Source of the DNA: Pseudoxanthomonas sp. SE1
Lineage (GTDB): Bacteria > Pseudomonadota > Gammaproteobacteria > Xanthomonadales > Xanthomonadaceae
Length of the DNA: 64,000 bases
Assembly: GCF_029542205.1 (NCBI RefSeq)
Contig: NZ_CP113783.1
Span: forward strand, 1,231,001 to 1,295,000
Direction: 5' to 3'
The notes below the pieces were generated by a model. The model was not told the DNA's origin. It did no database searches and worked only from the letters and a program-made list of their open reading frames with translations. Both the position numbers and the translations under genes were made by a program. Shown here piece after piece: positions 38,439 through 50,468 of this stretch. Position 1 is the stretch's first letter; each line of letters begins with the position of its first letter.

Positions 38439-39107
38439 TCACGGAGGCAGCGTCTTGTCCTTGAACCGGCAAAGGTCCCGGATCACGCATTGCGGACAAT
38501 CCGGCTTGCGCGCCTTGCAGACGTAACGGCCATGCAGGATCAGCCAGTGATGCGCATCCTGCATGAACTCCGCCGGCACCACCTTCACCAGTCTGTCCTC
38601 CACCGCCCGCACATCCTTGCCGGGTGCGAGCCCGGTCCGGTTGGCGACGCGGAAGATGTGCGTGTCCACCGCCATGGTGGGCTCGCCGAACGCCGTGTTC
38701 AGCACCACGTTGGCGGTCTTGCGGCCCACGCCGGGCAAGGCTTCGAGTGCTTCGCGCGAACGTGGCACTTCGCCGCCGTGCTCGTCGAGCAGGATGCGGC
38801 AGGCGGCGATGACGTTCTTCGCTTTCGCGTTGAACAGGCCGATGGTCGAGATGTACTTCTTCAGCCCATCCTCGCCCAGCGCCAGGATGGCCGCCGGCGT
38901 ATTGGCCACGGGAAACAGGCGCCGGGTCGCCTTGTTGACGCTCACGTCGGTTGCCTGCGCCGACAAGGTCACCGCGACCAGCAATTCGAATGGCGTGCCG
39001 TATTCCAGCTCGGTGGTCGGCTTCGGGTTGAGCTCGCGCAAGCGCGAGAAGAGTTCCACGACTTCCGCGCGCGTCAACGTGGCATTGCGCCGGGGCGCGC
39101 GCGTCAT
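38439..39107 (-). CDS. nth: Endonuclease III (DNA glycosylase/AP lyase)
   Basis: 222-aa base-excision repair enzyme that removes oxidised pyrimidines. Helix-hairpin-helix ALPGVGRKTANVVLN with the catalytic Lys, the catalytic Asp in AVDTHIFRVANR, and the C-terminal [4Fe-4S] motif C-x6-C-x2-C-x5-C (CKARKPDCPQCVIRDLC) are all present. It overlaps a small upstream gene by four bases (ATGA), so the start at MTRAPRRN is likely and coupled. Confidence 0.96.
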   Translation of the reverse strand: MTRAPRRNATLTRAEVVELFSRLRELNPKPTTELEYGTPFELLVAVTLSAQATDVSVNKATRRLFPVANTPAAILALGEDGLKKYISTIGLFNAKAKNVIAACRILLDEHGGEVPRSREALEALPGVGRKTANVVLNTAFGEPTMAVDTHIFRVANRTGLAPGKDVRAVEDRLVKVVPAEFMQDAHHWLILHGRYVCKARKPDCPQCVIRDLCRFKDKTLPP

Positions 39108-39493
39108 CGCTTCATCCTGTCGGCCGCCTTGGCCTGGGCACGCGCCAGGATCGCTGCGGCGCTGGCGGGCAGTGCGGGACGTTTGGGTGCGGAACATGCG
39201 GTGTCCGTGGTGGCCGGCGCCGCGGCCAGGCGTCGGGCTTCGCGTTCCTGGGCGCGTCGCGCCAGGCGCGCCTGCCGCAGCCGGTAGCGGCGGCGGGCGT
39301 CCCAGGCGGTACGCAGTCGCGCCTGTGCCTGCATCACCGACGTGATGGTGACGGTGTCGTCGTTGGTGCAATCGCAGGCAGCGAATGACATCAGGCCTGC
39401 CTCGATGGCGCCATCCACATCGTCTGCCATGAGCAGGGCGTGTAGAGACTGCGCGAGGTCGCACGTCGGGCAACGAGATGGTGTCAACGCCAT
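39104..39493 (-). CDS. Conserved-looking hypothetical protein upstream of nth
   Basis: 129-aa protein of no family I recognise. The N-terminal part has a CPTC pair (SRCPTCDLAQSLHALL), then MSFAACDCTNDD with another Cys pair. The C-terminal half is Arg/Ala-rich and probably helical ([22 protein letters not shown]). The N-terminal cysteines could bind metal. Its stop overlaps the nth start (ATGA) and it begins 10 bases after the end of the crotonase gene, a tight operon-like layout. Start at MALTPSRC; 25 further codons upstream fall inside the crotonase. Confidence 0.65.
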   Translation of the reverse strand: MALTPSRCPTCDLAQSLHALLMADDVDGAIEAGLMSFAACDCTNDDTVTITSVMQAQARLRTAWDARRRYRLRQARLARRAQEREARRLAAAPATTDTACSAPKRPALPASAAAILARAQAKAADRMKR

Positions 39494-39503
39494 GCCCTTC
39501 CGC

Positions 39504-40286
39504 TCAGCGGCCGGTGAAGGCCGGCTTGCGGCGCTCGATGAAGGCGCGGGTGCCTTCGCGCATGTCATCGGTGGCGAACATCAGGCCGAACTGGGCGGTT
39601 TCGTACTGCAAGCCTTCTTCGATGCCGCACTCGCCACCGACATTCACTGCATCGAGCGTGGCGCGCAACGCCAGCGGCGCGGACGCTGCCAGCTGGGCCG
39701 CGATCTTCGCCGTCTCCGCTTCCAGCTCCGCCACCGGCACCACGCGGGTCACGATGCCCAGTTGCAGCGCACGCTCGGCGGTAACCGGCGCGCCGAGCAG
39801 GCAAAGTTCCAGCGTGGCCGAGCGCCCGGCCAGGCGCAGCAATCGCTGGCTTCCACCGAAACCGGGGATCAGGCCGAGGTTGATCTCCGGTTGGCCCACC
39901 TTGGCGGTATCCGCGGCAATGCGGAGATGGCAGGCCATGGCCAGTTCCAGCCCACCGCCCAGGGCGAAGCCATTCACCATCGCGATGACCGGCTTGGGCA
40001 GCGTCTCGATGCAGCGCATCAGCTTTTGGCCACGCAGGGAGAAATCGCGGCCCTCCGTGGCGCGCAGGTCCGCCATTTCAGCGATGTCGGCACCTGCGAC
40101 GAATGCCTTGGGGCCGGCGCCGGTCAACACTACGACCCTGACAGTGGTGTCGGCGGCCGCCGCGTCGAACGCCATCTGCAATGCATCCAGCGTGGCGGCA
40201 TTGAGGGCATTCAGCTTGTCGGGGCGGTTCACGGTGATGCGGCGGACGCCTTCCGCATCGGAAACAAGGACGAGACTGTCGGACAT
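39504..40286 (-). CDS. Enoyl-CoA hydratase/isomerase (crotonase) family
   Basis: 260-aa crotonase. Oxyanion-hole segments AFVAGADIAEMADL and NGFALGGGLELAMACHLRIA, and both catalytic glutamates (GGGLELA and GQPEINLG), are in place, so it can probably hydrate short or medium trans-2-enoyl-CoA. It is close to typical short-chain enoyl-CoA hydratases (IPGFGGSQRLLRL). First gene of a minus-strand group with the hypothetical gene and nth. The pathway is not clear from context. Confidence 0.9.
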   Translation of the reverse strand: MSDSLVLVSDAEGVRRITVNRPDKLNALNAATLDALQMAFDAAAADTTVRVVVLTGAGPKAFVAGADIAEMADLRATEGRDFSLRGQKLMRCIETLPKPVIAMVNGFALGGGLELAMACHLRIAADTAKVGQPEINLGLIPGFGGSQRLLRLAGRSATLELCLLGAPVTAERALQLGIVTRVVPVAELEAETAKIAAQLAASAPLALRATLDAVNVGGECGIEEGLQYETAQFGLMFATDDMREGTRAFIERRKPAFTGR

Positions 40287-40449
40287 GGGGTTTTCTGCAG
40301 TGAATTGTAAAATTTGAGTGAAGCGGGAACTCTGCCATGAAGGCCCGGTCAGACCAGGCTGTCGTCAGTGGCGGTTAAGCGCCCCGGCGGCTATCCTAGC
40401 GCGTCCATTTCCAGGCGGTATGCCGCCGCCCAATCCGGAGAGTGTGTTG

Positions 40450-41151
40450 ATGAAGGTGCGTTCGTTAGTGGTCGCAGTTGCGGCATTCGCCATGGCCGGT
40501 AGCGCCCTGGCCCAGGACGTCTCGTCCGAGAAGGGCAAGTTGAGCTACTACTTCGGTTACGACTATGGCAACAATCTGGCCGAGCTGACCGCGCGTGGCG
40601 AACAGCTGGACATCAATTCGGTGGTGAAGGGCCTGCAGGACGCCTACGCCAAGCAGAAACCGGCGCTGACGTCCGAGCAGCTGAAGCCCGCGCTGGAGGC
40701 CTTCCAGAAGCGCGAGCAGGCCCGTGCGCAGCAGGCCAAGGCCGAGTACGACAAGGTGGCGGCCGAGAACAAGACCAAGAGCGACCAGTTCATCGGTACC
40801 TTCAAGGGTCAGCCGGGCGTGAAGTCGTTGGCCAGCGGCGTTCCCTACAAGGTGCTGGAGAATGGCAACGGTGCCAAGCCGACCCAGGCCAGCACGGTTG
40901 AACTGCTGGTGTCCGGCCCGTATCCGTTCGGCCAGCGCCCGGCCGAGGCACGCCCGGCGCAGCAGATGAAGGACCTGAAGGTCAGCGCCGTCGAGATGCC
41001 GGCCATGCGTGAAGCCCTGCTGCAGATGCCCGCAGGCGCCAAGTGGGAAGTCGCACTGCCGCCGGACAAGGCCTATGGTGCCGATCCGCGCACCGGTTTC
41101 CCGCCCAACGTGGCGGTGGTCTTCGAGATCAAGCTGGTCAGCGTCAAGTGA
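40450..41151 (+). CDS. FKBP-type peptidyl-prolyl isomerase-like protein, degenerate active site
   Basis: 233-aa periplasmic protein resembling FkpA/Mip. Signal peptide (AMAGSALA|Q), helical dimerisation domain (about 20-125; KLSYYFGYDYGNNLAEL, LKPALEAFQKREQARAQQAKAEYD), then an FKBP domain with QMPAGAKWEVALPPDKAYG and a closing VVFEIKLVSVK. The stretch that in active FKBPs reads roughly Y-x-G...DG-x-x-FDSS is replaced by VSGPYPFGQRPAEARPAQ, so the usual Tyr, Phe and Asp of the active site seem absent. It may act as a chaperone rather than an isomerase. Confidence 0.85.
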   Translation: MKVRSLVVAVAAFAMAGSALAQDVSSEKGKLSYYFGYDYGNNLAELTARGEQLDINSVVKGLQDAYAKQKPALTSEQLKPALEAFQKREQARAQQAKAEYDKVAAENKTKSDQFIGTFKGQPGVKSLASGVPYKVLENGNGAKPTQASTVELLVSGPYPFGQRPAEARPAQQMKDLKVSAVEMPAMREALLQMPAGAKWEVALPPDKAYGADPRTGFPPNVAVVFEIKLVSVK

Positions 41152-41194
41152 CGCAATGACGCGTCCGCGCACCGCGCGGGCGCCTTGGTCACCG

Positions 41195-41223
41195 CGTCAT
41201 CCCCGCGCAGGCGGGGATCCAGT
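41195..41223. repeat. Dispersed CATCCCCGC-type hairpin repeat
   Basis: CGTCATCCCCGCGCAGGCGGGGATCCAG, a short hairpin related to the units at 23241-23521. Confidence 0.6.
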
Positions 41224-41325
41224 GGCTGTCAAAGCAACGTTCCGTCTGCGCCGGCCTTGTGCCGGCGCAGTGCTTTCCAGCGCCGGGCAGCGTTTCCGCG
41301 CTACCCTCCGCAGGTGCCAGATGAA

Positions 41326-42129
41326 ATGAATACCGCTTTCCGCGCCGTGCTCAGCCCATGCATCGGCGTCTGTACGCTGGACGACAACGGGTTGTGTGAA
41401 GGCTGCCTCCGTACCACATCCGAGATCGCGCGCTGGTCGCTGATGAACGATGACGAACGCCTGCGTCTGATGGAGTACGTGCTGCCTGCGCGCGAACGCG
41501 TGCGCTCGCCGCTGGAGCAGCGCTTGCGCGAAGGCGGTGCACTGCGCCGTGCACTGCATCCGCTGGGCGCCATGCCGGCCGAAGCGGGCTGGAATCACGA
41601 TGATCTGGCCGACCTGCTGCCGCCGGGACCATTGGCCGAAGCCGCCGTGCTGGCGGGACTGGTTCCTCGCGACGAGGGCACCCAGGTGCTGCTGACCCGC
41701 CGCACCGATGGCCTGCGCCACCACGGCGGGCAGGTGAGCTTCCCGGGCGGACGCATCGAGCCGACCGATGCCGATGCCGTCGCGGCGGCCTTGCGCGAAA
41801 GCCACGAGGAAATCGCGTTGCCGGCGTCGCAGGTGACGCCGCTGGGCTTCCTCGATCCATTCACGACCATCAGCGGATTCCGCGTGGTGCCGGTGGTCGC
41901 GTTGGTCGATCCGGCGTTCGTGCCGGTGCCCGAACCGAATGAAGTGGCCGATGTGTTCGAAGTGCCGCTCGACTACCTGCTGTCGCCGGACAACCTCCGC
42001 CGCGTCGAAGTCGACTATCGCGGGCGCCGGCGCGTCGTGCTGGAGTACGCGTGGCCGGGACAGCGCATCTGGGGTGCGACGGCGGCCATCCTGTTCAACC
42101 TGCGACAACGGCTGGAGCAGCTTGCATGA
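41326..42129 (+). CDS. DUF1289-Nudix (CoA pyrophosphatase-type) fusion protein
   Basis: 267-aa two-domain protein. Residues 8-58 form a DUF1289 module with four cysteines (SPCIGVCTLDDNGLCEGCLRT) and EIARWSLMNDDERLRLM. Residues 95-260 form a Nudix hydrolase of the CoA diphosphatase type (LLTRRTDGLRHHGGQVSFPGGRIEPTDAD... and the Nudix helix AALRESHEEIAL). Likely reaction: cleavage of CoA to 3',5'-ADP and phosphopantetheine. The role of DUF1289 is unknown; its cysteines suggest metal binding. It overlaps sseA by four bases (ATGA). A second in-frame ATG five bases earlier is not in this frame. Confidence 0.9.
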   Translation: MNTAFRAVLSPCIGVCTLDDNGLCEGCLRTTSEIARWSLMNDDERLRLMEYVLPARERVRSPLEQRLREGGALRRALHPLGAMPAEAGWNHDDLADLLPPGPLAEAAVLAGLVPRDEGTQVLLTRRTDGLRHHGGQVSFPGGRIEPTDADAVAAALRESHEEIALPASQVTPLGFLDPFTTISGFRVVPVVALVDPAFVPVPEPNEVADVFEVPLDYLLSPDNLRRVEVDYRGRRRVVLEYAWPGQRIWGATAAILFNLRQRLEQLA

Positions 42130-42989
42130 ACACGAACTGGACCACCCTGGTCGATGCGCCTGCATTGTCCGCCGTTCTCGGTGATCCGGGCCTGCGGCTG
42201 GTGGATGCGCGTTTCGTGATGCTCAACGCGGCGCCGGATGCGGGTCGCCAGGCCTACGCCGCGTCGCACCTGCCGGGCGCGGTGTACGCCGATCTGAATC
42301 TCGACCTGTCGGATCTGTCGAAGGTCGGCGAGGGTCGCCATCCGTTGCCCGACAGCGAGGTGTTCGCCCGCAGGCTGGGCGAATGGGGGATCGGGCCGGA
42401 ACACCAGGTGGTGGTCTACGACGCCGGCGACGGCAGCATGGCGGCCGCGCGCCTGTGGTGGTTGTTGAGGTTGATGAGGCATCCGCGCGTGGCGGTGCTG
42501 GATGGAGGACTGGCCGCATGGCGTGCCATCGGCGGAGAGGAAACCGCGGAGGTGGCCGCGCCGCCAGCCATCGCCGCATATCCGTCGCGTATCGATGGCC
42601 GTCAGCTCGTCAGTGCGGACGAAGTCCTGGACCGGCTGGACGAGGACAGCGGCTGGCTTGTGGATGCGCGGGCGGCCGAGCGCTTCCGTGGCGACGTCGA
42701 GCCCATCGATCCGGTCGCCGGACACGTACCGGGCGCGCTCAACCGGCCGTTCGCACAGAACCTGCGCGAGGGCCGTTTCAAGCCGGCCGGGGAGCTCCAC
42801 CTCGAGCTGTCTTCGCTGCTGGGCACGCGCGCTCCCGGCGACAGCGTGTTGATGTGCGGATCCGGCGTGACGGCCTGCCACCTGTTGCTTGCCTTCGAAC
42901 ACGCCGGCCTGCGCGGTGCGCGGGTGTATCCCGGTTCGTGGAGCGGCTGGATCAGCGATCCATCGCGTCCGGTCGCCCGCGGCGACTGA
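42126..42989 (+). CDS. sseA: 3-mercaptopyruvate sulfurtransferase
   Basis: 287-aa tandem rhodanese. The inactive N-terminal domain contains LVDARFVMLN and LPGAVYADLNLDLS. The C-terminal domain carries the active-site loop CGSGVTA (Cys244), the sequence that marks mercaptopyruvate sulfurtransferases rather than thiosulfate-specific rhodaneses. Cytoplasmic, transferring sulfur from 3-mercaptopyruvate to acceptors such as thioredoxin or cyanide. Start inside the stop of the preceding Nudix gene. Confidence 0.93.
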   Translation: MNTNWTTLVDAPALSAVLGDPGLRLVDARFVMLNAAPDAGRQAYAASHLPGAVYADLNLDLSDLSKVGEGRHPLPDSEVFARRLGEWGIGPEHQVVVYDAGDGSMAAARLWWLLRLMRHPRVAVLDGGLAAWRAIGGEETAEVAAPPAIAAYPSRIDGRQLVSADEVLDRLDEDSGWLVDARAAERFRGDVEPIDPVAGHVPGALNRPFAQNLREGRFKPAGELHLELSSLLGTRAPGDSVLMCGSGVTACHLLLAFEHAGLRGARVYPGSWSGWISDPSRPVARGD

Positions 42990-43001
42990 CGGCGCGACGC
43001 T

Positions 43002-43778
43002 TCACTTCTTCAGCTTGTCCACCAGCGCCCGCAACGCCTGCTGCGTATCGGGCGCGTGCCATGCATCGACGAAGCGTTCCAGTTGGATCAGGGAAGGATC
43101 CAGGGCCTCGACCAGGTCGCGACGGGCGAGGGCGCGTGTCTGCAACATCGGGTGGTGCGGCAGGCGCAGCAGTTGCTGCAGCCATGCGGCGGCACGTGCG
43201 GTGACTTCGTCCTGACCGACCAGTTCATCGACCAGGCCGATCTCCAAGGCGCGTTCGGCGGGCACCATCTCGCCCGCGACCAGCAGGCGTTCCGCGCGGT
43301 AGGTGCCCACGACGCGACGCATCAGGCGCTGGATGCCCTCCGGTACGACCAGCCCCACCTGGGTCTCGTTGAGGCCCAGAGCGAAGGGACGGGCGGGATC
43401 CGCGCTGCGCGCCATCACGCGGTAATCGCAGCACAGCGCCAGGACGCAGCCGCCAGCCGGCGCGTGGCCGGTGATGGCCGCCACTACCGGGACGCGTGAT
43501 TCGGCCAGCGTGCGCGCCGCGCCGAAGAATGCCTGCCAGGCGTCGAGGAGTGCCTTGCGGTCGTCGCCCAGTGACAGCAGATAGGGAACGTCCATGCCGG
43601 CAGAGAAGATCTTCGGGTTGCCGGCCAGCACGATGCCGCGCACCCCATGGTCCAGCGCGGCGTTGAGCGCGTCGATCAGGGCGCGGCACAGCTCTGTGTT
43701 CAGAGCATTGACGGGCGGGCGCGCCAGCCGGATCTCGCGGATGTCGCCATGGTCGAAGGTGTCGATGAGTCCGGTCAT
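43002..43778 (-). CDS. Crotonase, probable delta3,delta2-enoyl-CoA isomerase
   Basis: 258-aa crotonase with the mitochondrial ECI1-like blocks GHAPAGGCVLALCCDYRVM and LGLNETQVGLVVPEG; the Glu in LNETQ is the isomerase base, while the hydratase-type first Glu is absent (APAGGCVLA). It therefore should move double bonds in unsaturated fatty acyl-CoA rather than hydrate them. Convergent with sseA. Confidence 0.85.
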   Translation of the reverse strand: MTGLIDTFDHGDIREIRLARPPVNALNTELCRALIDALNAALDHGVRGIVLAGNPKIFSAGMDVPYLLSLGDDRKALLDAWQAFFGAARTLAESRVPVVAAITGHAPAGGCVLALCCDYRVMARSADPARPFALGLNETQVGLVVPEGIQRLMRRVVGTYRAERLLVAGEMVPAERALEIGLVDELVGQDEVTARAAAWLQQLLRLPHHPMLQTRALARRDLVEALDPSLIQLERFVDAWHAPDTQQALRALVDKLKK

Positions 43779-43816
43779 TCATCCGCTCCCTGAAGTCAGG
43801 CCGGTATCATAGGCGC

Positions 43817-44260
43817 ATGAACCATCGCACTGGAATGATCGGCCTGTCCGCGCTCTTGATCGCCTGCATCGGCTCCGCCAACGCGGCAGAGTGCCTTCCC
43901 GTGGTGAAGGCTGCCTGGGTGCGCCTGCCGCCGGTCGCGATGCCGATGATGGCGGGCTTCGGTCGCATCGAGAATCCGTGCAAGGCGCCGGTAAGCATCG
44001 TCGGTGCCGAGAGCCTCGCCTTCGACGACGTGTCCTTGCACGAAACGCGCGAAGAGAACGGCGTAAGCCGGATGCGCGAAGTGGCCGCGCTGCCCATCGC
44101 GCCCGGCAAGGTGGCAGAGCTGAAGCCGGGTGGCCTGCACCTGATGCTGCACGGTCCCTACCAGTCGTTGGCCGCCGGCGAGAAGGTCGTGATCACGCTG
44201 AAGCTGGCCGATGGCCGCTCGTTGCCGGTGCAGTTCGAGGTGCGCAAGTCGTCGCCCTGA
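43817..44260 (+). CDS. PCuAC periplasmic copper chaperone
   Basis: 147-aa PCu(A)C-family protein. Signal peptide to about residue 23 (IGSANA|A). Copper ligands in the family spacing: Met in PMMAGFGRI, His in VSLHETREENGVSRM with the Met 10 residues on, and GGLHLMLHG with the His-x-Met pair. Delivers Cu(I) to cytochrome oxidase and related targets in the periplasm. Single gene, opposite to the crotonase; distant from the hvf cluster, though both point to copper handling. Confidence 0.92.
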   Translation: MNHRTGMIGLSALLIACIGSANAAECLPVVKAAWVRLPPVAMPMMAGFGRIENPCKAPVSIVGAESLAFDDVSLHETREENGVSRMREVAALPIAPGKVAELKPGGLHLMLHGPYQSLAAGEKVVITLKLADGRSLPVQFEVRKSSP

Positions 44261-44276
44261 GATCCTGGAGTGCAGG

Positions 44277-44348
44277 TGTGGGAGCGACGTGAGTCGCGAA
44301 TGCAACCGCGCCAGATCACGCATATCGCGACTCACGTCGCTCCCACAG
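44277..44348. repeat. GGAGCGACGTNAGTCGCGA palindromic repeat, copy 3
   Basis: TGTGGGAGCGACGTGAGTCG... and ...CGACTCACGTCGCTCCCACA, in the gap after the PCuAC gene; convergent genes flank it. Confidence 0.85.
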
Positions 44349-44363
44349 GGTTGCTTGCTGGAC

Positions 44364-44785
44364 CTATTCCGACACCGCCCTGATCGCCGCCGGCAGTGGC
44401 GCGCTGTGGCCGGTCTGCGTGTCCATCCAGACCACCACCACGTTGCCGTCGGAATACAGCACGCTGTCGTCCTTGGCCGACACGATGCGGTGGCCGATGG
44501 TGACGCTGCTGGTGCCCAGCCGGTCGACGTAGAGTTCAACCACCACATCATTCGGCCATGTCAGCGGGCGCTTGTAGTTGATGTTGTTGGCCGCCACGAC
44601 CGGCGCGATGCGGTCGGTCATCGACACTTCCGGCACCGTCAGCATCCAGCGCACACGGGCTTCCTCCAGGTACGAAATGTACTTGGCGTTGTTGACGTGG
44701 CCCATGCTGTCCATGTCGCGCCAGCGCACGCCGATCGGAATCTTCGCCAGCAGCTTGCGGCCGGCGGCGTTGGGATCGGTTGCGC

Positions 44786-44789
<4 letters not shown>
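44364..44789 (-). CDS. Acyl-CoA thioesterase (4HBT hotdog family)
   Basis: 141-aa single hotdog domain of the 4-hydroxybenzoyl-CoA thioesterase family. The signature [23 protein letters not shown] contains the catalytic Asp and the following GHVNN turn. [24 protein letters not shown] follows. The acyl substrate is not predictable. It overlaps uvrA by four bases (ATGA), so it is the translationally coupled last gene of the uvrA unit. Confidence 0.88.
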
Positions 44790-47731
<2,942 letters not shown>

Positions 47732-48175
47732 CGGGTGGGGGGTCCGGAAAGCGAACAAGGAAGCGTAGCGATCTGCCTAAGTGGGGGCAAATACCGCCAT
47801 TGCCAGCGAAGTGGCGGGTTCGGGTGGGCAGTTCAGTCAGGCGGGGCGCGACGACCCGGGTGGGGTGGCGGGCCAGGCCGCCGCCGTGCCCGCGACCGCC
47901 GTCGGCAAGCCGGGCCACGGGAAGCGATCCATCCAAGTCATTGATCTACAATGGTCTGCCCCGTTGCGGGCGGGACCTGCGACCGCCTTCAGGCAGCAGT
48001 CTGCGCGCAGATGCGGACAATTCCTGTCCGTGAAGGCGGTGCCTAGGGCGCCGGTGATGGTTCTGCGCGAGGGCGGGGTTGACCGTAACTCGCTGAATCC
48101 ACTAAAATTCCGCTTCTGTCCGCCCTCGATGGCAGGCAGGCTCCAGAAAATAACTACAGAAACCAAGGAATCCAC
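47732..48175. other. Divergent uvrA/rplU regulatory region
   Basis: 444 bases without a gene. Besides the rplU promoter (48079-48108) I see a TACAAT (47947-47952) of uncertain use. A short palindrome TCTGCGCGCAGA (about 48000-48011) does not resemble known Xanthomonas or Gammaproteobacterial LexA sites. No clear SOS box was found before uvrA. Confidence 0.5.
48079..48108 (+). promoter_or_regulatory. Promoter of rplU-rpmA
   Basis: TTGACC (48079-48084) and TAAAAT (48103-48108, 5 of 6 consensus bases) are 18 apart, giving a leader of about 60 nt before rplU. Confidence 0.7.
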
Positions 48176-48484
48176 ATGTACGCAGTCGTAGTCACGGGCG
48201 GTAAGCAGTACCGCGTGATGAAGGGCGAGACGCTCCGCGTCGAGAAGCTCGAAGCCGAAGCCGGCAACGAGCTCACCTTCGACAACATCCTGATGCTGGG
48301 CGATGGCGAGACCATCAGCCTGGGTGACGCCCTGAAGGGCGCCACGGTCACCGCGAAGGTCGTCGGCCATGGCCGCGCCGACAAGGTGCGCATCATCAAG
48401 TTCCGCCGCCGCAAGCACCACATGAAGCGCCAGGGTCACCGGCAGCATTACACCGAAATCGAAATCACCGGCATCAACAAGTAA
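48176..48484 (+). CDS. rplU: 50S ribosomal protein L21
   Basis: 102-aa large-subunit protein that contacts 23S rRNA near L20. [25 protein letters not shown] and the C-terminal [24 protein letters not shown] are diagnostic. Ribosome site AAGGA 6 bases before the ATG. First gene of rplU-rpmA, ahead of obgE. Confidence 0.98.
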   Translation: MYAVVVTGGKQYRVMKGETLRVEKLEAEAGNELTFDNILMLGDGETISLGDALKGATVTAKVVGHGRADKVRIIKFRRRKHHMKRQGHRQHYTEIEITGINK

Positions 48485-48496
48485 GGAGAAGCAGTC

Positions 48497-49944
<1,448 letters not shown>

Positions 49945-49955
49945 GTGTCGAACAG

Positions 49956-49980
49956 AACCCGCCGGATGGCGGGTTTTTTC
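49956..49980 (+). terminator. Terminator of obgE
   Basis: AACCCGCC-GGAT-GGCGGGTT followed by a T-run (six T in all), 11 bases after the stop. Confidence 0.9.
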
Positions 49981-50012
49981 ATGTGGCCGTTCCGCCATCG
50001 CCAGGGCACAGG

Positions 50013-50042
50013 CAAAAAGAAACCCGCCTTTCGGCGGGTTCC
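50013..50042 (-). terminator. Terminator of rpsT
   Basis: Minus strand: AACCCGCC-GAAA-GGCGGGTT then TCTTTTT. Nearly the same stem as the convergent obgE terminator 40 bases away. Confidence 0.85.
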
Positions 50043-50071
50043 CGTGTCTTCGCGTTGCGTACCGCCGTGAA

Positions 50072-50341
50072 TCAGGCCGCTTGCAGGGCCTTGATGCGGG
50101 CGTTCAGGCGGCTCTTGTGGCGGGCAGCCTTGTTCTTGTGGATCAGGCCGCGCGAGCTCAGGCGGTCGAGGATCGGCTGGGCCGAGACGAACGCGGCCTG
50201 GGCGCCGGCGGCGTCGTTGGCGTCGAGCGCCTTCAGGACTTTCTTGACGGCGGTGCGCAGCATCGAACGCTGACCGGCGTTGCGCGCATTGCGCACGACG
50301 GTCTGCTTGGCGCGCTTCTTGGCGGACTTGATATTTGCCAC
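50072..50341 (-). CDS. rpsT: 30S ribosomal protein S20
   Basis: 89-aa basic helical ribosomal protein that binds 16S rRNA at the base of the body: [21 protein letters not shown] and the end [18 protein letters not shown]. Divergent from murJ with 127 bases between, as in related bacteria. Confidence 0.97.
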   Translation of the reverse strand: MANIKSAKKRAKQTVVRNARNAGQRSMLRTAVKKVLKALDANDAAGAQAAFVSAQPILDRLSSRGLIHKNKAARHKSRLNARIKALQAA

Positions 50342-50468
50342 GGTGGGATTCCTGGTGAATACCTGAGAGAATTCAGGGGGTGAACGGAAGACGGGTAATT
50401 GAGCCGGAAATTATGGGGCATTCAATGGGTTGCGTCAACCGGGGTCGTCCCCGGGAAAAGGGGGGGCG

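Noticed and set aside
40287..40449. Promoter between the crotonase and FKBP-like genes
   Set aside because: AT-rich patches (TAAAAT near 40307 and TATCCT near 40391) exist, but no -35/-10 pair is good enough to assign to either gene.
47732..48175. LexA box before uvrA
   Set aside because: I searched for CTGT-N8-ACAG and TTAG-type palindromes by eye; the only strong palindrome, TCTGCGCGCAGA, does not match either type.
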